A stretch of DNA of 64,000 nt from JADZAI01 sp964390465 (lineage in GTDB: Bacteria > Pseudomonadota > Alphaproteobacteria > Micropepsales > Micropepsaceae). A program made the position numbers and the translations under genes. The stretch spans positions 1-64,000 of the forward strand of contig CAYMIJ010000009.1 of NCBI GenBank assembly GCA_964390465.1. Direction: 5' to 3'. Below, piece after piece: positions 25,744 to 35,092 of the stretch (position 1 is its first letter; every line of letters begins with the position of its first letter). Under the pieces are notes generated by a model, which was not told the DNA's origin, made no database searches, and saw only the letters and a list, made by a program, of their open reading frames with translations.

Positions 25744-25986
25744 TCAGGCCGGGTCCAGTTTCTCAACGCCGACAAGGGCACCGCCCGCCCCCAGCACGAT
25801 CTTCTCGATACGCGCTTCGGCATCTTTCAGTTTGCGCTCGCAATGGGCTTTCAGCGCCGCGCCGCGCTCATAGATGGAAATGGATTCCTCCAGCTCCACC
25901 CGCCCGCTTTCCAGGCGCGAGACGATCTCCTCAAGCTGTTTCAGCGCCTCTTCGAACGAGAGCTTGTCGAGTTCGGATTTCGCCAT
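25744..25986 (-). CDS. xseB: Exodeoxyribonuclease VII small subunit
   Basis: An 80-aa protein matching XseB: LSFEEALKQLEEIVSRLESG, VELEESISIYERGAALKAHCERKL, then KDAEARIEKI. XseB forms the long helical sleeve of exonuclease VII with XseA, which degrades single-stranded DNA. The ATG at 25986 fits the family start (MAKSELDKLSFEEAL); a GTG at 25995 is possible. It lies between the deacetylase gene and ispA, a common alphaproteobacterial order. xseA is not in the window. Confidence 0.93.
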   Translation of the reverse strand: MAKSELDKLSFEEALKQLEEIVSRLESGRVELEESISIYERGAALKAHCERKLKDAEARIEKIVLGAGGALVGVEKLDPA

Positions 25987-25991
25987 GCGTG

Positions 25992-26921
25992 TCACGCCGC
26001 CATCAGGGATTGCACATGCGCGGCGGCTGAAGCTGCCAGCGCTTCAAGGTCATAGCCGCCTTCCAGAGCTGAAACCACCCGGCCCTTGCAGCGCGCGGCG
26101 GCTATATCGCAGAGCCGCCAGGTCGCCCAAGCATAGTCGGCTTCCACAAGGCGCAGGTCAGCCAGCGGATCGGCGGCGTGCGCGTCAAACCCTGCCGAGA
26201 TCATGATGAGTTCCGGGGCGAAATCTTCCAGTGCCGGCAGAACCTGAAGCTCAAAGGCCTCGCGGAAATCATCCGAGCCAGAACGCGGCGGCAGCGGCAC
26301 GTTGAGAATATTGCCATCGACGCCGCGTTCCTGCGGCAGGCCGGTGCCCGGATAAAGCGGCCATTGATGGGTGGAGGCGAAGAACAGATCGCCGTCACGT
26401 TCAAACGCCGCCTGTGTGCCATTGCCGTGATGCACATCGAAATCGACAACGGCGATCCGGCGCAGACCGTGCGCGGCACGGGCATGGAGCGCGCCCACCG
26501 CGACATTGCTGAACACGCAAAAGCCCATCGCAGTGGATGGTTCGGCGTGATGACCGGGCGGACGCACGGCCGCAAAGGCATTCTTCGCCTCGCCCGTCAT
26601 TACGGCATCAACGGCGGCGATCACCGCGCCCGCCGCCCGCAAAGCGGCCTCACCCGATCCCGGCGAAAGGGTCGTATCCCCATCCAGCGCATGCAGCCCG
26701 CTGGCAGGCACATTATCCAGCACGCGCCGGATGAAGGGCCTGGGATGGACCAACGCCAGCGCATCGCCCGAGGCACGTGGCGCTTCAGCGCGCGCCAGAC
26801 CGGCAAAAGCGGGGCCAGACAGCGCCGCCAGCACAGCGCGCAGCCGTTCCGGCGATTCCGGGTGACCGGGCGGTGTCAGGTGATCAAGGCAGGCCGTATG
26901 CGTGAAAAGCGCGGTCGTCAT
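25992..26921 (-). CDS. Histone-deacetylase-family protein (AcuC/AphA-like)
   Basis: A 309-aa zinc amidohydrolase of the arginase/deacetylase fold. Visible motifs: HPESPERLRAV near the N terminus, VRPPGHHAEPSTAMGFCVFSN (catalytic His pair), VVDFDVHHGNGTQAAF (zinc Asp/His), and the C-terminal SAGFDAHAADPLADL and ALEGGYDLEAL. Bacterial members remove acetyl groups from polyamines, acetoin-related or unknown substrates. The start is set at the ATG 26921, though a GTG at 26930 is open. It leads the minus-strand run into xseB and ispA. Confidence 0.9.
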   Translation of the reverse strand: MTTALFTHTACLDHLTPPGHPESPERLRAVLAALSGPAFAGLARAEAPRASGDALALVHPRPFIRRVLDNVPASGLHALDGDTTLSPGSGEAALRAAGAVIAAVDAVMTGEAKNAFAAVRPPGHHAEPSTAMGFCVFSNVAVGALHARAAHGLRRIAVVDFDVHHGNGTQAAFERDGDLFFASTHQWPLYPGTGLPQERGVDGNILNVPLPPRSGSDDFREAFELQVLPALEDFAPELIMISAGFDAHAADPLADLRLVEADYAWATWRLCDIAAARCKGRVVSALEGGYDLEALAASAAAHVQSLMAA

Positions 26922-26980
26922 TCCCACCACTCTATCGCGGCTGCCTCGACGCCGCCATGAGGATAAGGGTAGATGGCGCC

Positions 26981-28129
26981 ATGAAAAAAGGTCGCGGGCG
27001 GTTTGTCATCTATCTGCTGGGCGCGGGGCTGCTCATCGCGGCGCTCTCGGCCTATTGGGCGCCGCGCTATTTCGAAGCCGCCTGGTTCCTTGAAGATATC
27101 GCGGCTGGCCCTGCGGCCACCGGCACGGCCTGGAAGAAGCTGCACAAGGCACCGGTTGAAACCGCCGTCACCTGGACCGTTGAAGGCCGGGCAGGATCGG
27201 GCGACCTTTATATGCCCGCCGAAAGGGTGAAAGGGCGGATGCTGTTCATCCCCGGCCTTGTGGCCGATGGGCGGCGTGATCCGCGTGTCATCGCCTTCGC
27301 ACAGAGTCTGGCCCGCGCTGGGTTTGTCACGCTGGTCCCACAAACGGCAGCCTTTGACGGGCTCAAGGCCAGCCCCGCCGACATCACGACAGTGTCAGAT
27401 GCCGCTATGTATCTGTCGGCCAGCGATATCGCAGGCGTCAAAGATACCAAGGTTGCGATCGCTGCCCTGTCTTACATGTCCGGGCCGTCGATCCTTGCCG
27501 CCGCGCGACCGCCACTGAACACCCGCATCTCATTCGTGTTCTTCATCGGCCCGTATTACGCCATGACCGACATGGTTCGGTTCGTCACCACGCGCAAATA
27601 TCGCCTGCACGATAACGATCCATGGCGCGAGGCAGCACCCGCGCCCTATGCGACATGGGCCTTCCTGAAAGCCAATGCGGAAGGCATCGACGATGCGGAA
27701 GACCGGCGCATCATCACCGACATCGCGGAATGGAAACTGCGCGATGATACAACGGATGTTTCAGGCATGGCCGCCATGCTGCGGGCCGACGGCAAGGCGC
27801 TCTATGCCCTGATCACCAATCGCGACCCCGATCTGGTCGCACAGCTCATCACGGCCCTGCCCCCGCGCCTGCGCGCCGGGCTGGATGCGCTCGATCCCTC
27901 GAAGCAGGATCTGTCGGGCTTTCAGGGTGAAGCCATACTCATACATGGCCGCGATGATCCGCTGATCGCTTCGGTGGAAAGCGAAAAGCTGGCGGTGGCG
28001 CTGGGCAGCCGCGCGCATCTTTATGTTCTGGAACAGGTCACGCACGTGGAGATGAACCGCCCCGCTTCGATGTGGGACCAGCTCAACATGCTGTTCGCGG
28101 GACGCAGACTGCTGAGCTATCGGGACTGA
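26981..28129 (+). CDS. Membrane-anchored alpha/beta-hydrolase-fold protein
   Basis: A 382-aa protein with an N-terminal membrane segment (VIYLLGAGLLIAALSAYWAP, about 8-27), so the bulk probably faces the periplasm. The hydrolase fold is suggested by GRMLFIPGLVADGRRD (early strand), VAIAALSYMSGPSIL where the nucleophile elbow belongs, the late EAILIHGRDDPLI strand and THVEMN with a candidate His. The elbow is A-L-S-Y-M rather than Gly-x-Ser-x-Gly, so activity is uncertain. A start at 26957 is an alternative. Its 3' end overlaps the convergent gene by 13 bases. Confidence 0.72.
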   Translation: MKKGRGRFVIYLLGAGLLIAALSAYWAPRYFEAAWFLEDIAAGPAATGTAWKKLHKAPVETAVTWTVEGRAGSGDLYMPAERVKGRMLFIPGLVADGRRDPRVIAFAQSLARAGFVTLVPQTAAFDGLKASPADITTVSDAAMYLSASDIAGVKDTKVAIAALSYMSGPSILAAARPPLNTRISFVFFIGPYYAMTDMVRFVTTRKYRLHDNDPWREAAPAPYATWAFLKANAEGIDDAEDRRIITDIAEWKLRDDTTDVSGMAAMLRADGKALYALITNRDPDLVAQLITALPPRLRAGLDALDPSKQDLSGFQGEAILIHGRDDPLIASVESEKLAVALGSRAHLYVLEQVTHVEMNRPASMWDQLNMLFAGRRLLSYRD

Positions 28130-28674
28130 GCTTCAGCCGGAAAACGGATACCATATTTCTGGTTCAGATAGGCTTTCACATCGCCACGTTTGTCGCGCCC
28201 AGTGAACCAAGAGCCCCCAAACATAAGAGCCGCAAAAAACGCTACGAAAGATGCCGCTGACACAGTTTCGCTGATCGGCTTGTGAGACATAGCAAGCAGG
28301 ATAAGAAGAAACATTATTCCCATGGAAAAGCCAAACATCAGACCCACCATGATGCCTTGTTTCAGCGGGCGAATATAGCGCAGTTTTTCCAGCACGACAT
28401 GCAATGCCCCTCGGCGGGCATTCACACGCGCGTGCAGGAGCACAAAGCGCAAATAGTAAATGGAACCTATCGCAGTACACGCCATCGTCAGCAGGAATAT
28501 GGGACCCGCGACCCAGAAATAGCCAAAATGTCTACACGCGGGAAACAGAACGATACCGATTGTCAGGCCAACATTCATACCGGCCTTGCCCCCCTGAATT
28601 GCCCACTCGTGTGCAGGGATTGCAAGAAAAGTCTGCTCGCATGAGGCGCAATCGACGGGAGACGTGTCTGACAT
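28117..28674 (-). CDS. Four-TM membrane protein of unknown function
   Basis: A 185-aa protein that I do not recognise. It has an N-terminal Cys pair (CASCEQTF) that resembles a degenerate zinc knuckle, then four hydrophobic segments at about 30-47, 53-75, 106-128 and 137-155. The C terminus is basic (TGRDKRGDVKAYLNQKYG). Its GC content is visibly lower than that of the neighbours. It overlaps the hydrolase gene tail-to-tail by 13 bases. Confidence 0.68.
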   Translation of the reverse strand: MSDTSPVDCASCEQTFLAIPAHEWAIQGGKAGMNVGLTIGIVLFPACRHFGYFWVAGPIFLLTMACTAIGSIYYLRFVLLHARVNARRGALHVVLEKLRYIRPLKQGIMVGLMFGFSMGIMFLLILLAMSHKPISETVSAASFVAFFAALMFGGSWFTGRDKRGDVKAYLNQKYGIRFPAEAQSR

Positions 28675-28757
28675 CCGGTTTGGTGCACCCTCGATCTGAG
28701 TTGACCTAAGGGAATATACACGCGCAGAATCTTTCTGCCAACCTAATTGCCCAAACT

Positions 28758-29498
28758 TCAGTGCCCGTGTGTCAGCTTGCGTGTCACGATGCGGAACTCC
28801 GCTGCCGTCGCCTGATGGGTGACAGGATCAAGAACAACCTGTCCACCTATGTTGAAGGGCGGCTCGTCCAGAAAAAGCGCCGAGCCGAAGACACTGCGCG
28901 TATCCGGGCCGGGCACGAGATCGCGATTGGGGCGCGCCACCGAATTCTTCGCCGGTTCTACATTTGTGACATAGGCAACAGGATAGGCCGCAAGCCGCCT
29001 GATGACGCGGCTGATCTGGTCGTTTGACATGTGCTGAAGCACTTCGCGGATCAGAACCACATCTGCAGCAGGCAGGTCATCGCGCGACACGTCTCCGCAC
29101 AGAAATGTAACCCTGTCGTTCTGAAAACGCTGCCTGTTGCGGGCGATGAGGTCGGGCACCACATCGATCCCGACATAGGAACTGGCCATTTCGGCGATTC
29201 CGGCACCGATTTTGAAATCACCGCACCCCAGATCAAGCACATGCGGCGGCTTTGGCATCCGGGCAAATTCTGAACGAAGAAAGCCTAGATAGGGTTCTGT
29301 CACCGCTACATCGACCGAGCCGGGGCCAGAATAGAAATCCGAACCGTCATCACCCCATGCTTTGGTGGCATAGACACGCGAGAACGCCTCGGCTGTGCCG
29401 ACGCGCGCGGCAGGGGTATGGCGGCGTCTGTGCAGGAGATGCTGGATTTCTGAAACCGCTCTAGCAGGCAGGACTTTCTTGAGAACCTGGGCAATCAT
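28758..29498 (-). CDS. Class I SAM-dependent methyltransferase
   Basis: A 246-aa methyltransferase with motif I HVLDLGCGDFKIGAGIAE (about 84-101), the acidic end YVGIDVVPDLI, and FLCGDVSRDDLPAADVVLIREVLQHM. The N terminus is basic. The ending AAEFRIVTRKLTHG is a normal last strand. The substrate is unknown. It stands alone on the minus strand, with 83 and 152 bases of non-coding sequence on its sides. Confidence 0.82.
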   Translation of the reverse strand: MIAQVLKKVLPARAVSEIQHLLHRRRHTPAARVGTAEAFSRVYATKAWGDDGSDFYSGPGSVDVAVTEPYLGFLRSEFARMPKPPHVLDLGCGDFKIGAGIAEMASSYVGIDVVPDLIARNRQRFQNDRVTFLCGDVSRDDLPAADVVLIREVLQHMSNDQISRVIRRLAAYPVAYVTNVEPAKNSVARPNRDLVPGPDTRSVFGSALFLDEPPFNIGGQVVLDPVTHQATAAEFRIVTRKLTHGH

Positions 29499-29650
29499 TC
29501 AAACTGCTTTCCCCGGCCAGGATGGCCCGCACAAGGCGGCGAGTTCTTCACCCTGACTGGAGATATAAAGCGCCGCTTCGCCTGACATGACATATCGTAA
29601 GCCAATCATTGCCTCTATTCTGATCACAGGGTTAACAATGGACACCTGCC

Positions 29651-30232
29651 ATGGACGATGATCCCATCAAGCCGCCAGCGAAACTGGCCGCCATCTGGGC
29701 CGATACCGAGACGAACGGCTTTCCATTCCCCTGTGATTACAAACTGGGTGGGCTGCTGCGTGTGTTGGCCGCATCAAGGCCCGGCGGAAATCTGCTCGAG
29801 ATCGGCACCGGCACGGGACTCGCTGCCGCCTGGCTGCTCGACGGCATGGACGCCAAGGCGCATCTCACGTCCATAGAAGCGAACGGCAAATGGGCCGCCA
29901 TTGCCGCCAAACATCTGCGGGGCGACAGACGGCTGACATTGCTTGAAGCCGATGCCTTTTCATGGTTCGGCGGCCAGGGTGCCGAAAGCTTCGATCTTGT
30001 TTTCGCTGATGCCATGCCGGGAAAGTTCGATGGATTCGACGCGCTGTGGCGCTTGCTGAAACCCGGCGGCATCTATGTGATCGATGATCTGATGCCGACG
30101 CCTTCATGGCCACAGGGTCAGCAGGCCCGCGTGCGTGCCGTGCTGGACCAGCTCGATGCGCGACAGGACGCCCATGTCGCCCGGCTCGCCTGGGCCAGCG
30201 ACATCGCCATCGCTGTCAAGATCAGGGCGTAG
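29651..30232 (+). CDS. O-methyltransferase-like SAM enzyme
   Basis: A 193-aa methyltransferase close to the catechol-O-methyltransferase/CaiE-like group. Motif I is LLEIGTGTGLAAAWLLDGMD, then LTSIEANGKWAAIAAKHL and FDLVFADAMPGKFDG; the late strand is GGIYVIDDLMPTPSW. No substrate is evident. No strong Shine-Dalgarno is seen before the ATG at 29651. The 3' end overlaps the convergent YbjN-like gene by 11 bases. Confidence 0.82.
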   Translation: MDDDPIKPPAKLAAIWADTETNGFPFPCDYKLGGLLRVLAASRPGGNLLEIGTGTGLAAAWLLDGMDAKAHLTSIEANGKWAAIAAKHLRGDRRLTLLEADAFSWFGGQGAESFDLVFADAMPGKFDGFDALWRLLKPGGIYVIDDLMPTPSWPQGQQARVRAVLDQLDARQDAHVARLAWASDIAIAVKIRA

Positions 30233-30797
30233 GCGTGGGCGATGGCTGGGTGATGCCCGGCGTCGGCTCAGACGCTGGCGCAGGCGTATTGCCGGAGACG
30301 AAATTGCCGTACGAGGTCAACCAGTAATCAAAATTGCCCATGCGCGCGGCAATCCAGTCTGCCGTCACGCCGCCATCCGCCCCCAGATTCATGGAAACGG
30401 CCGATGTGCCGTCCTTGTGCAATACGCCTTTGACGCCCCACGCATCGGCATTCCAGTTATTGATGCCCTTCAATGTGACGTTGGGTTTTTCATTGAAGTT
30501 GTAGCTGTAGAAATTGATGGACGTGCAGCGCTTCTCGCCATTTTCGGGGCAGTCACCAAGATTGATCTCGTAAGTGTAGTCATCCGGTGACTTCACTTCG
30601 AGATACTCATATTTGTCATTAAGCCGTTTGTAGGTGTGATTGCTGGCCTTCACGACGGCCTCAAGCTCGTCCATGGTGATGCCATTGAACAGACCGCTGG
30701 ACTGGCCACTCGTGGGCTGCCCCAAGGTCGGCATGCCTTCAGCCCACACGAGAGGCGCAGCCATCACGGCAAGACAAGTCAGAACGGCGATTTTCAT
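30222..30797 (-). CDS. Secreted YbjN-domain protein
   Basis: A 191-aa exported protein. The start at 30797 gives the signal peptide MKIAVLTCLAVMAAPLVWAE and follows GAGGTGGG. The body resembles the YbjN domain (type III chaperone-like fold): NGITMDELEAVVKASNHTYKRL, then KYEYLEVKSPDDYTYEINL, CPENGEKRCTSINFYSYN and KDGTSAVSMNLGADGGVTADWI. The C-terminal tail is Pro/Thr-rich. Its role is unknown; periplasmic YbjN proteins are common in alphaproteobacteria. Confidence 0.75.
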   Translation of the reverse strand: MKIAVLTCLAVMAAPLVWAEGMPTLGQPTSGQSSGLFNGITMDELEAVVKASNHTYKRLNDKYEYLEVKSPDDYTYEINLGDCPENGEKRCTSINFYSYNFNEKPNVTLKGINNWNADAWGVKGVLHKDGTSAVSMNLGADGGVTADWIAARMGNFDYWLTSYGNFVSGNTPAPASEPTPGITQPSPTPTP

Positions 30798-30851
30798 AGA
30801 ACCCACCTCAACAAACCTGGGCGGCAAGCTATTCTGCTCTGCCGTAAAAAC

Positions 30852-31925
30852 TCAAGCCCGCTTATAGTACACGACCCCATCGGGCCCGACCTCTCTGGCC
30901 GTCAGGCCGCGCACCATGAGACAGTTCAGATGCGCGATGCTTTCGCCGGTCGCCATCATATAGTTCGATCCGGTGATCCGGGCGCGGAACAGGGCCGGAA
31001 ACACATCGACCGCACGCCTGGGCTCATCAAGCATGGCCATGATCTTGGCCATGCCGTTTTCATGATCGTCAATGAGCGCCTGAAGCCGCTTCTTCACATT
31101 GCGGAACGGCTCGTTGTGGGCGGGTAGAATCAGCGTCTCATCCGGCAGCAGGTCGCGCAGGCGGGCGCAACTGTCGAGCCAGTCCTGCAACGGGTTGGCG
31201 TCCGGCTCGGTCGGGAACACGCTGACATTGGAACTGATGCGCGGCAGGATCTGATCTCCTGAGATGAAAAGGCCATCGGCCTCGCTCCACAGGCAGACAT
31301 GTTCGGGCGCATGACCTTTCCCGGTGACGATCCGCCACGTGCGTGTGCCAATCACCAGTGCTTCGCCCTCCTGCAAGCGCAAATAAGATTGCGGCAGGCG
31401 ATAGACCGCATGGCCGAAGCCACCGAAACGCTGGCGGTATTTCTCAATGGCTTCTTCTGGAAATCCGGCAGCGCGATAGAAGTGGATACCTTCGGGCGGT
31501 GCTTCCTTGCCGGTATCGGTCACCAGCATGCGCACCATCAGGTAGTCGGTGCGGCTCATGTAAAGCGGCGCATCAAACTTTTCACACAGCCAGCCGGCCA
31601 GCCCGCAATGATCGGGGTGCAGATGCGTGCAGATGACCCGCGTGACCGGCTTCCCGTTCAGGTACCGGGCGAAGACCTGCTCCCATCCCTCGCGGGACTC
31701 GCGCATGTTCATCGACGTATCGATCAGCGCCCAGCCCGCGCCATCCTCCAGCAGCCAGACATTGATGTGATCAAGCTGGCCCGGCATCTTGTGCCGTACC
31801 CACAGAACGCCCGGCGCGACCTCCATCGCCTCGCCCGGCTGAGGCTTTTCCGCGAAGGGGTAGATCAGGCCGCGATCATCGCGCACACGAGGTGCAGCTT
31901 CAGGCACATCAACAGAATCAGACAT
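30852..31925 (-). CDS. Metallo-beta-lactamase-fold hydrolase
   Basis: A 357-aa MBL-fold protein with a complete metal site: THLHPDHCGLAGWL (HxHxDH), the GKGHAPEHVCLW His, FISGDQILP (bridging Asp) and LILPAHNEPF. The C-terminal helical extension resembles LACTB2-type and thioesterase-like members. The substrate is unknown. The ATG at 31925 is chosen over a TTG two codons earlier. It stands alone, with 54-80 bases on each side. Confidence 0.83.
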   Translation of the reverse strand: MSDSVDVPEAAPRVRDDRGLIYPFAEKPQPGEAMEVAPGVLWVRHKMPGQLDHINVWLLEDGAGWALIDTSMNMRESREGWEQVFARYLNGKPVTRVICTHLHPDHCGLAGWLCEKFDAPLYMSRTDYLMVRMLVTDTGKEAPPEGIHFYRAAGFPEEAIEKYRQRFGGFGHAVYRLPQSYLRLQEGEALVIGTRTWRIVTGKGHAPEHVCLWSEADGLFISGDQILPRISSNVSVFPTEPDANPLQDWLDSCARLRDLLPDETLILPAHNEPFRNVKKRLQALIDDHENGMAKIMAMLDEPRRAVDVFPALFRARITGSNYMMATGESIAHLNCLMVRGLTAREVGPDGVVYYKRA

Positions 31926-32005
31926 CAGCAATCCGGGTAACGATTCTGGCCAAGCTAGGCGCAGGCGGCGACAAGGTCAAAGCACCCTTCATGTCTTTGC
32001 GTCAC

Positions 32006-33796
32006 TTACTGAGTCTGGGCCTCATACAGCACATCGGCCCCTGATGTGATCGCGCTGGCAAGGCCAGTGGCGTGTGGCAGTTCCGACTGGATGAAATACC
32101 GGGCGGCGGCAAGCTGCCCGCCCAGAAATGCCGCATCGCCTTTGCCCGCCGCCAGCATCCGTGAGGCCGCCAGCGCGCCCCGCGCCAGAAAATGCGCGCC
32201 GATCAGATGCCCCATCAGATCCAGAAACGGCGTCGCCCCGGCTAGCGCATCATAAGGCTTTCCTGCCGAAAGCCGCGCGGTGAGCCAGGCGACGGCCTCA
32301 CGCGCGGCTGATAGCGCCGCATTCAACCTGTCCGCCATCGAAGCACAGCCATGCACAGGTGATGCCTTCAACGCAGCGACCGTTTCGCCGACTTCATCAA
32401 ACAGAGCAGCCACAACCGCGCCATTCCCCAAGCCGAGCTTGCGCGTCACGAGGTCTATAGCCTGAATGCCGTTGGTGCCTTCATAGATGGGCAGGATGCG
32501 CGCATCGCGCAGATGCTGGGCCGCGCCTGTTTCCTCGATGAACCCCATGCCGCCATGCACCTGCACGCCCAGACTGGCAGCACGCACGCCCATATCGGTG
32601 GACCACGCCTTGGCGATGGGGGTCAGCAGCTCCTCGCGCAGTTTCGCGGTCGCGCGATGATCCGGGTCCGGATCATGTCGGGCAGTGTCGATGGCGAGCG
32701 CGGTGGCAAGACAGATCGCCCGCGCCGCCGCGATGGAGCTTTCCATCTGTATCAGCATGCGGCGCACATCGGGATGATGGGCAATCGGCACCATGTCGGC
32801 GCCTTCATGCTGGAGGCCGACCGGCTTGCCCTGCCGACGTTCAGCGGCATAGGCGCGCGCCTGCTGAAAGGCGCGCTCGCCGATGGCCACGCCTTGCATG
32901 CCAACATTCAGCCGCGCGCTGTTCATCATCGTGAACATGGCCGCCATGCCGCGATTTTCCTGACCGATCAGAAACCCCATCGCACCACCATTGTCACCGA
33001 ACGACATCACGCAGGTAGGACTGCCATGAATGCCCAGCTTGTGTTCCAGCCCCGCGCATACCACATCATTGCGCACGCCGGGCTGGCCGTTGGCATCGGG
33101 CAGAAACTTCGGCACCAGAAACAGCGAGATGCCGCGTGTACCGGGCGGCGCACTGGGCAGCCGCGCCAGAACCAGATGCACGATGTTTTCCGCGCCGTCG
33201 TGCTCGCCCCATGTGATGAAAATCTTCTGACCCGTGATGCGATATGAACCATCATCGGCCTTCACCGCGCGGGTTTTCAGCGCCCCGACATCTGACCCCG
33301 CCTGCGGCTCGGTCAGGTTCATCGTGCCGGTCCATGCGCCGGAAATCAGTTTGGGCAGATAGATGCGTTTCAGCTCGTCCGAACCGTGCGCGGTCAGCGC
33401 CTCGATCGCGCCATGCGTCAGCAGCGGGCACAGGCCAAGCGCCATATTGGCCGACTGCCATAACTCCTCAACCGCGACAGCCAGCGTATGCGGCAACCCC
33501 TGCCCGCCAAAATCTGGCGTCGCCGCGATCCCGGCCCAGCCGCCCTCACCAAAGGCCCTGAGCGCGGCTGCAAACCCCGGCGCGCTGCGCACTGCGCCAT
33601 TGTCCAGTTTTGCGCCGAAAGCATCACCGCCACGATTGAGCGGTGCGAACGTGCCTTCTGCCAGTTTGGCGGCTTCCTCAAGCACCGCATCGCGCGTTTC
33701 GCCATCACAGCTTTCATGACCTCGCAGCACCGGGGCGCCGAGCATATGATCGAGCGTGAAGCGGATCGCGGCGAGCGGTGCTTGATATTCTGTCAT
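32006..33796 (-). CDS. Acyl-CoA dehydrogenase, long (DmdC-like) form
   Basis: A 596-aa FAD enzyme; ordinary acyl-CoA dehydrogenases are about 380 aa, this one has the N-terminal helix and C-terminal extension of the DmdC/AcdA group. FAD and substrate motifs: NLTEPQAGSDVGALKTRA, ITGQKIFITWGEHD, and the catalytic Glu region PIYEGTNGIQAIDLVTRK. The start at 33796 (after AGAGGTGAG) fits the family MTEYQAPL-type opening; the upstream frame overlaps the yceI region. Medium/long acyl-CoA or methylmercaptopropionyl-CoA are possible substrates. Confidence 0.9.
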   Translation of the reverse strand: MTEYQAPLAAIRFTLDHMLGAPVLRGHESCDGETRDAVLEEAAKLAEGTFAPLNRGGDAFGAKLDNGAVRSAPGFAAALRAFGEGGWAGIAATPDFGGQGLPHTLAVAVEELWQSANMALGLCPLLTHGAIEALTAHGSDELKRIYLPKLISGAWTGTMNLTEPQAGSDVGALKTRAVKADDGSYRITGQKIFITWGEHDGAENIVHLVLARLPSAPPGTRGISLFLVPKFLPDANGQPGVRNDVVCAGLEHKLGIHGSPTCVMSFGDNGGAMGFLIGQENRGMAAMFTMMNSARLNVGMQGVAIGERAFQQARAYAAERRQGKPVGLQHEGADMVPIAHHPDVRRMLIQMESSIAAARAICLATALAIDTARHDPDPDHRATAKLREELLTPIAKAWSTDMGVRAASLGVQVHGGMGFIEETGAAQHLRDARILPIYEGTNGIQAIDLVTRKLGLGNGAVVAALFDEVGETVAALKASPVHGCASMADRLNAALSAAREAVAWLTARLSAGKPYDALAGATPFLDLMGHLIGAHFLARGALAASRMLAAGKGDAAFLGGQLAAARYFIQSELPHATGLASAITSGADVLYEAQTQ

Positions 33797-33894
33797 GGTC
33801 TCACCTCTTTGAACCAAGCCATAGCGCATCGGGCAATGACTGGACAAATACGATGCGGCTCGCCAGTCTGAATAAGGCCTCAACGGAAACCAAC

Positions 33895-34503
33895 ATGCGC
33901 CTTCAAACTCTTGCCGCCATTGCGGGTCTGCTCTCGCAGACCGCCTGCGCCGCGCCTGTCACGACCGATCCTGGGTCCGCGCCCGCTGGTGCCTACAAAC
34001 TGGACGCTACCCATGCGCGGCTGACATGGCAGATCAGCCATCTGGGTGTTTCCACCTATACGGGCTGGTTCACGAAGTTCGACATGTCGCTGGGCTTTGA
34101 CCCCGCCGCGCCAGAAAAATCGGCATTCGATGCCATCGTGGATGCCGCCAGCATCCACACGCTCGACCCCAAGTTCGACGCGCAGATCGCGGGCGACGAG
34201 TTTCTGGAAGCCGCGAAATACCCGCAGGTCAGCTTCCATTCCGCGACCATCACGCGCACCGGCCCGACCACAGGTGTGCTCAACGGCGAAATGCGGCTGC
34301 ACGGCGTGGCAAAGCCCGTCTCATTCAACGTGACCTTCACCGGCACAATGGTGAACCCGATGAGCAAACACCGCATCCTTGGCTTTCATGCCGAGGGCAA
34401 GCTGAAGCGCTCAGATTTCGGCATCACGCGCTATCTTGAATTTGGACTGGGTGACGAAATCACCATCATCTTCGATGGTGAATTCGAGCACCGCAAGGAG
34501 TAA
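33895..34503 (+). CDS. YceI-family periplasmic protein
   Basis: A 202-aa secreted lipocalin-like protein that may bind a polyisoprenoid lipid. A signal sequence (about 1-20, ending near QTACAAP) is followed by YKLDATHARLTWQISHLGVS, SLGFDPAAPEKSAF and the family-typical EFLEAAKYPQVSFHSATI. The start is placed at ATG 33895; the longer frame would overlap the acyl-CoA dehydrogenase start. Cytochrome b561 follows after 3 bases, the common yceI-yceJ pairing. Confidence 0.9.
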   Translation: MRLQTLAAIAGLLSQTACAAPVTTDPGSAPAGAYKLDATHARLTWQISHLGVSTYTGWFTKFDMSLGFDPAAPEKSAFDAIVDAASIHTLDPKFDAQIAGDEFLEAAKYPQVSFHSATITRTGPTTGVLNGEMRLHGVAKPVSFNVTFTGTMVNPMSKHRILGFHAEGKLKRSDFGITRYLEFGLGDEITIIFDGEFEHRKE

Positions 34504-34506
34504 CCG

Positions 34507-35088
34507 ATGCGCCTCACCAATTCGCCCGAACGCTTCGGCCTTCTCGCCATGACCCTGCATTGGGTGATCGCGGTGGCGCTCGTCTATATGCTGTGGCTGG
34601 GTAACCACATCGCTGAGGACGACGCCTACGAACTGTTCCCGCTGCACAAGAGCCTTGGCATTACCATTCTGGGTCTCAGCCTGCTGCGGCTGGCCCTGCG
34701 TTTCATTGATCCGCCCCCGCCTTTGCCGGAACACATGGTGTGGTGGGAACGGCTCGCCGCATACGGCGCGCATATCGCCTTTTATGGTCTCATGATCGGC
34801 TTGCCGCTCAGCGGATGGGCCATGAATACCGCTGCGGCCGATGGTGGTGCACTGAAAACCAGCATCTGGGGTTGGTTCGACCTGCCCGCTCTGCCGGGCG
34901 TAGAACTTATCGGCACCGGCAAGAAGACGGCGCGCAGCATTGGCGAGGCGCACGAAACGCTGGCCATGGTTACATGGATTCTGCTTGCGCTTCATGTGCT
35001 GGCCGCGTTGAAGCACCACATCTGGGACCGGGACACGGTGCTGACACGCATGCTGCCCTTCATCCCGGCCCTGCGCCGCCGGGGCTGA
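34507..35088 (+). CDS. Cytochrome b561 family protein
   Basis: A 193-aa inner-membrane di-heme b cytochrome with four membrane helices. Candidate heme His residues are in LHWVIAVALVYM, FPLHKSLGITILGL, YGAHIAFYGLMIGLPLSGW and LALHVLAALKHHIWDRD. The four-helix pattern and paired His match the bacterial b561/YceJ family. It is probably cotranscribed with yceI and may pass electrons to a YceI-bound quinone; that link is inference. The next gene, sua5-like, starts after 4 bases. Confidence 0.9.
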   Translation: MRLTNSPERFGLLAMTLHWVIAVALVYMLWLGNHIAEDDAYELFPLHKSLGITILGLSLLRLALRFIDPPPPLPEHMVWWERLAAYGAHIAFYGLMIGLPLSGWAMNTAAADGGALKTSIWGWFDLPALPGVELIGTGKKTARSIGEAHETLAMVTWILLALHVLAALKHHIWDRDTVLTRMLPFIPALRRRG

Positions 35089-35092
35089 TCCC

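Noticed and set aside
24798..26030. Plus-strand frame (410 codons) over ispA and xseB
   Set aside because: It is antisense to two recognised genes and has no recognisable domain.
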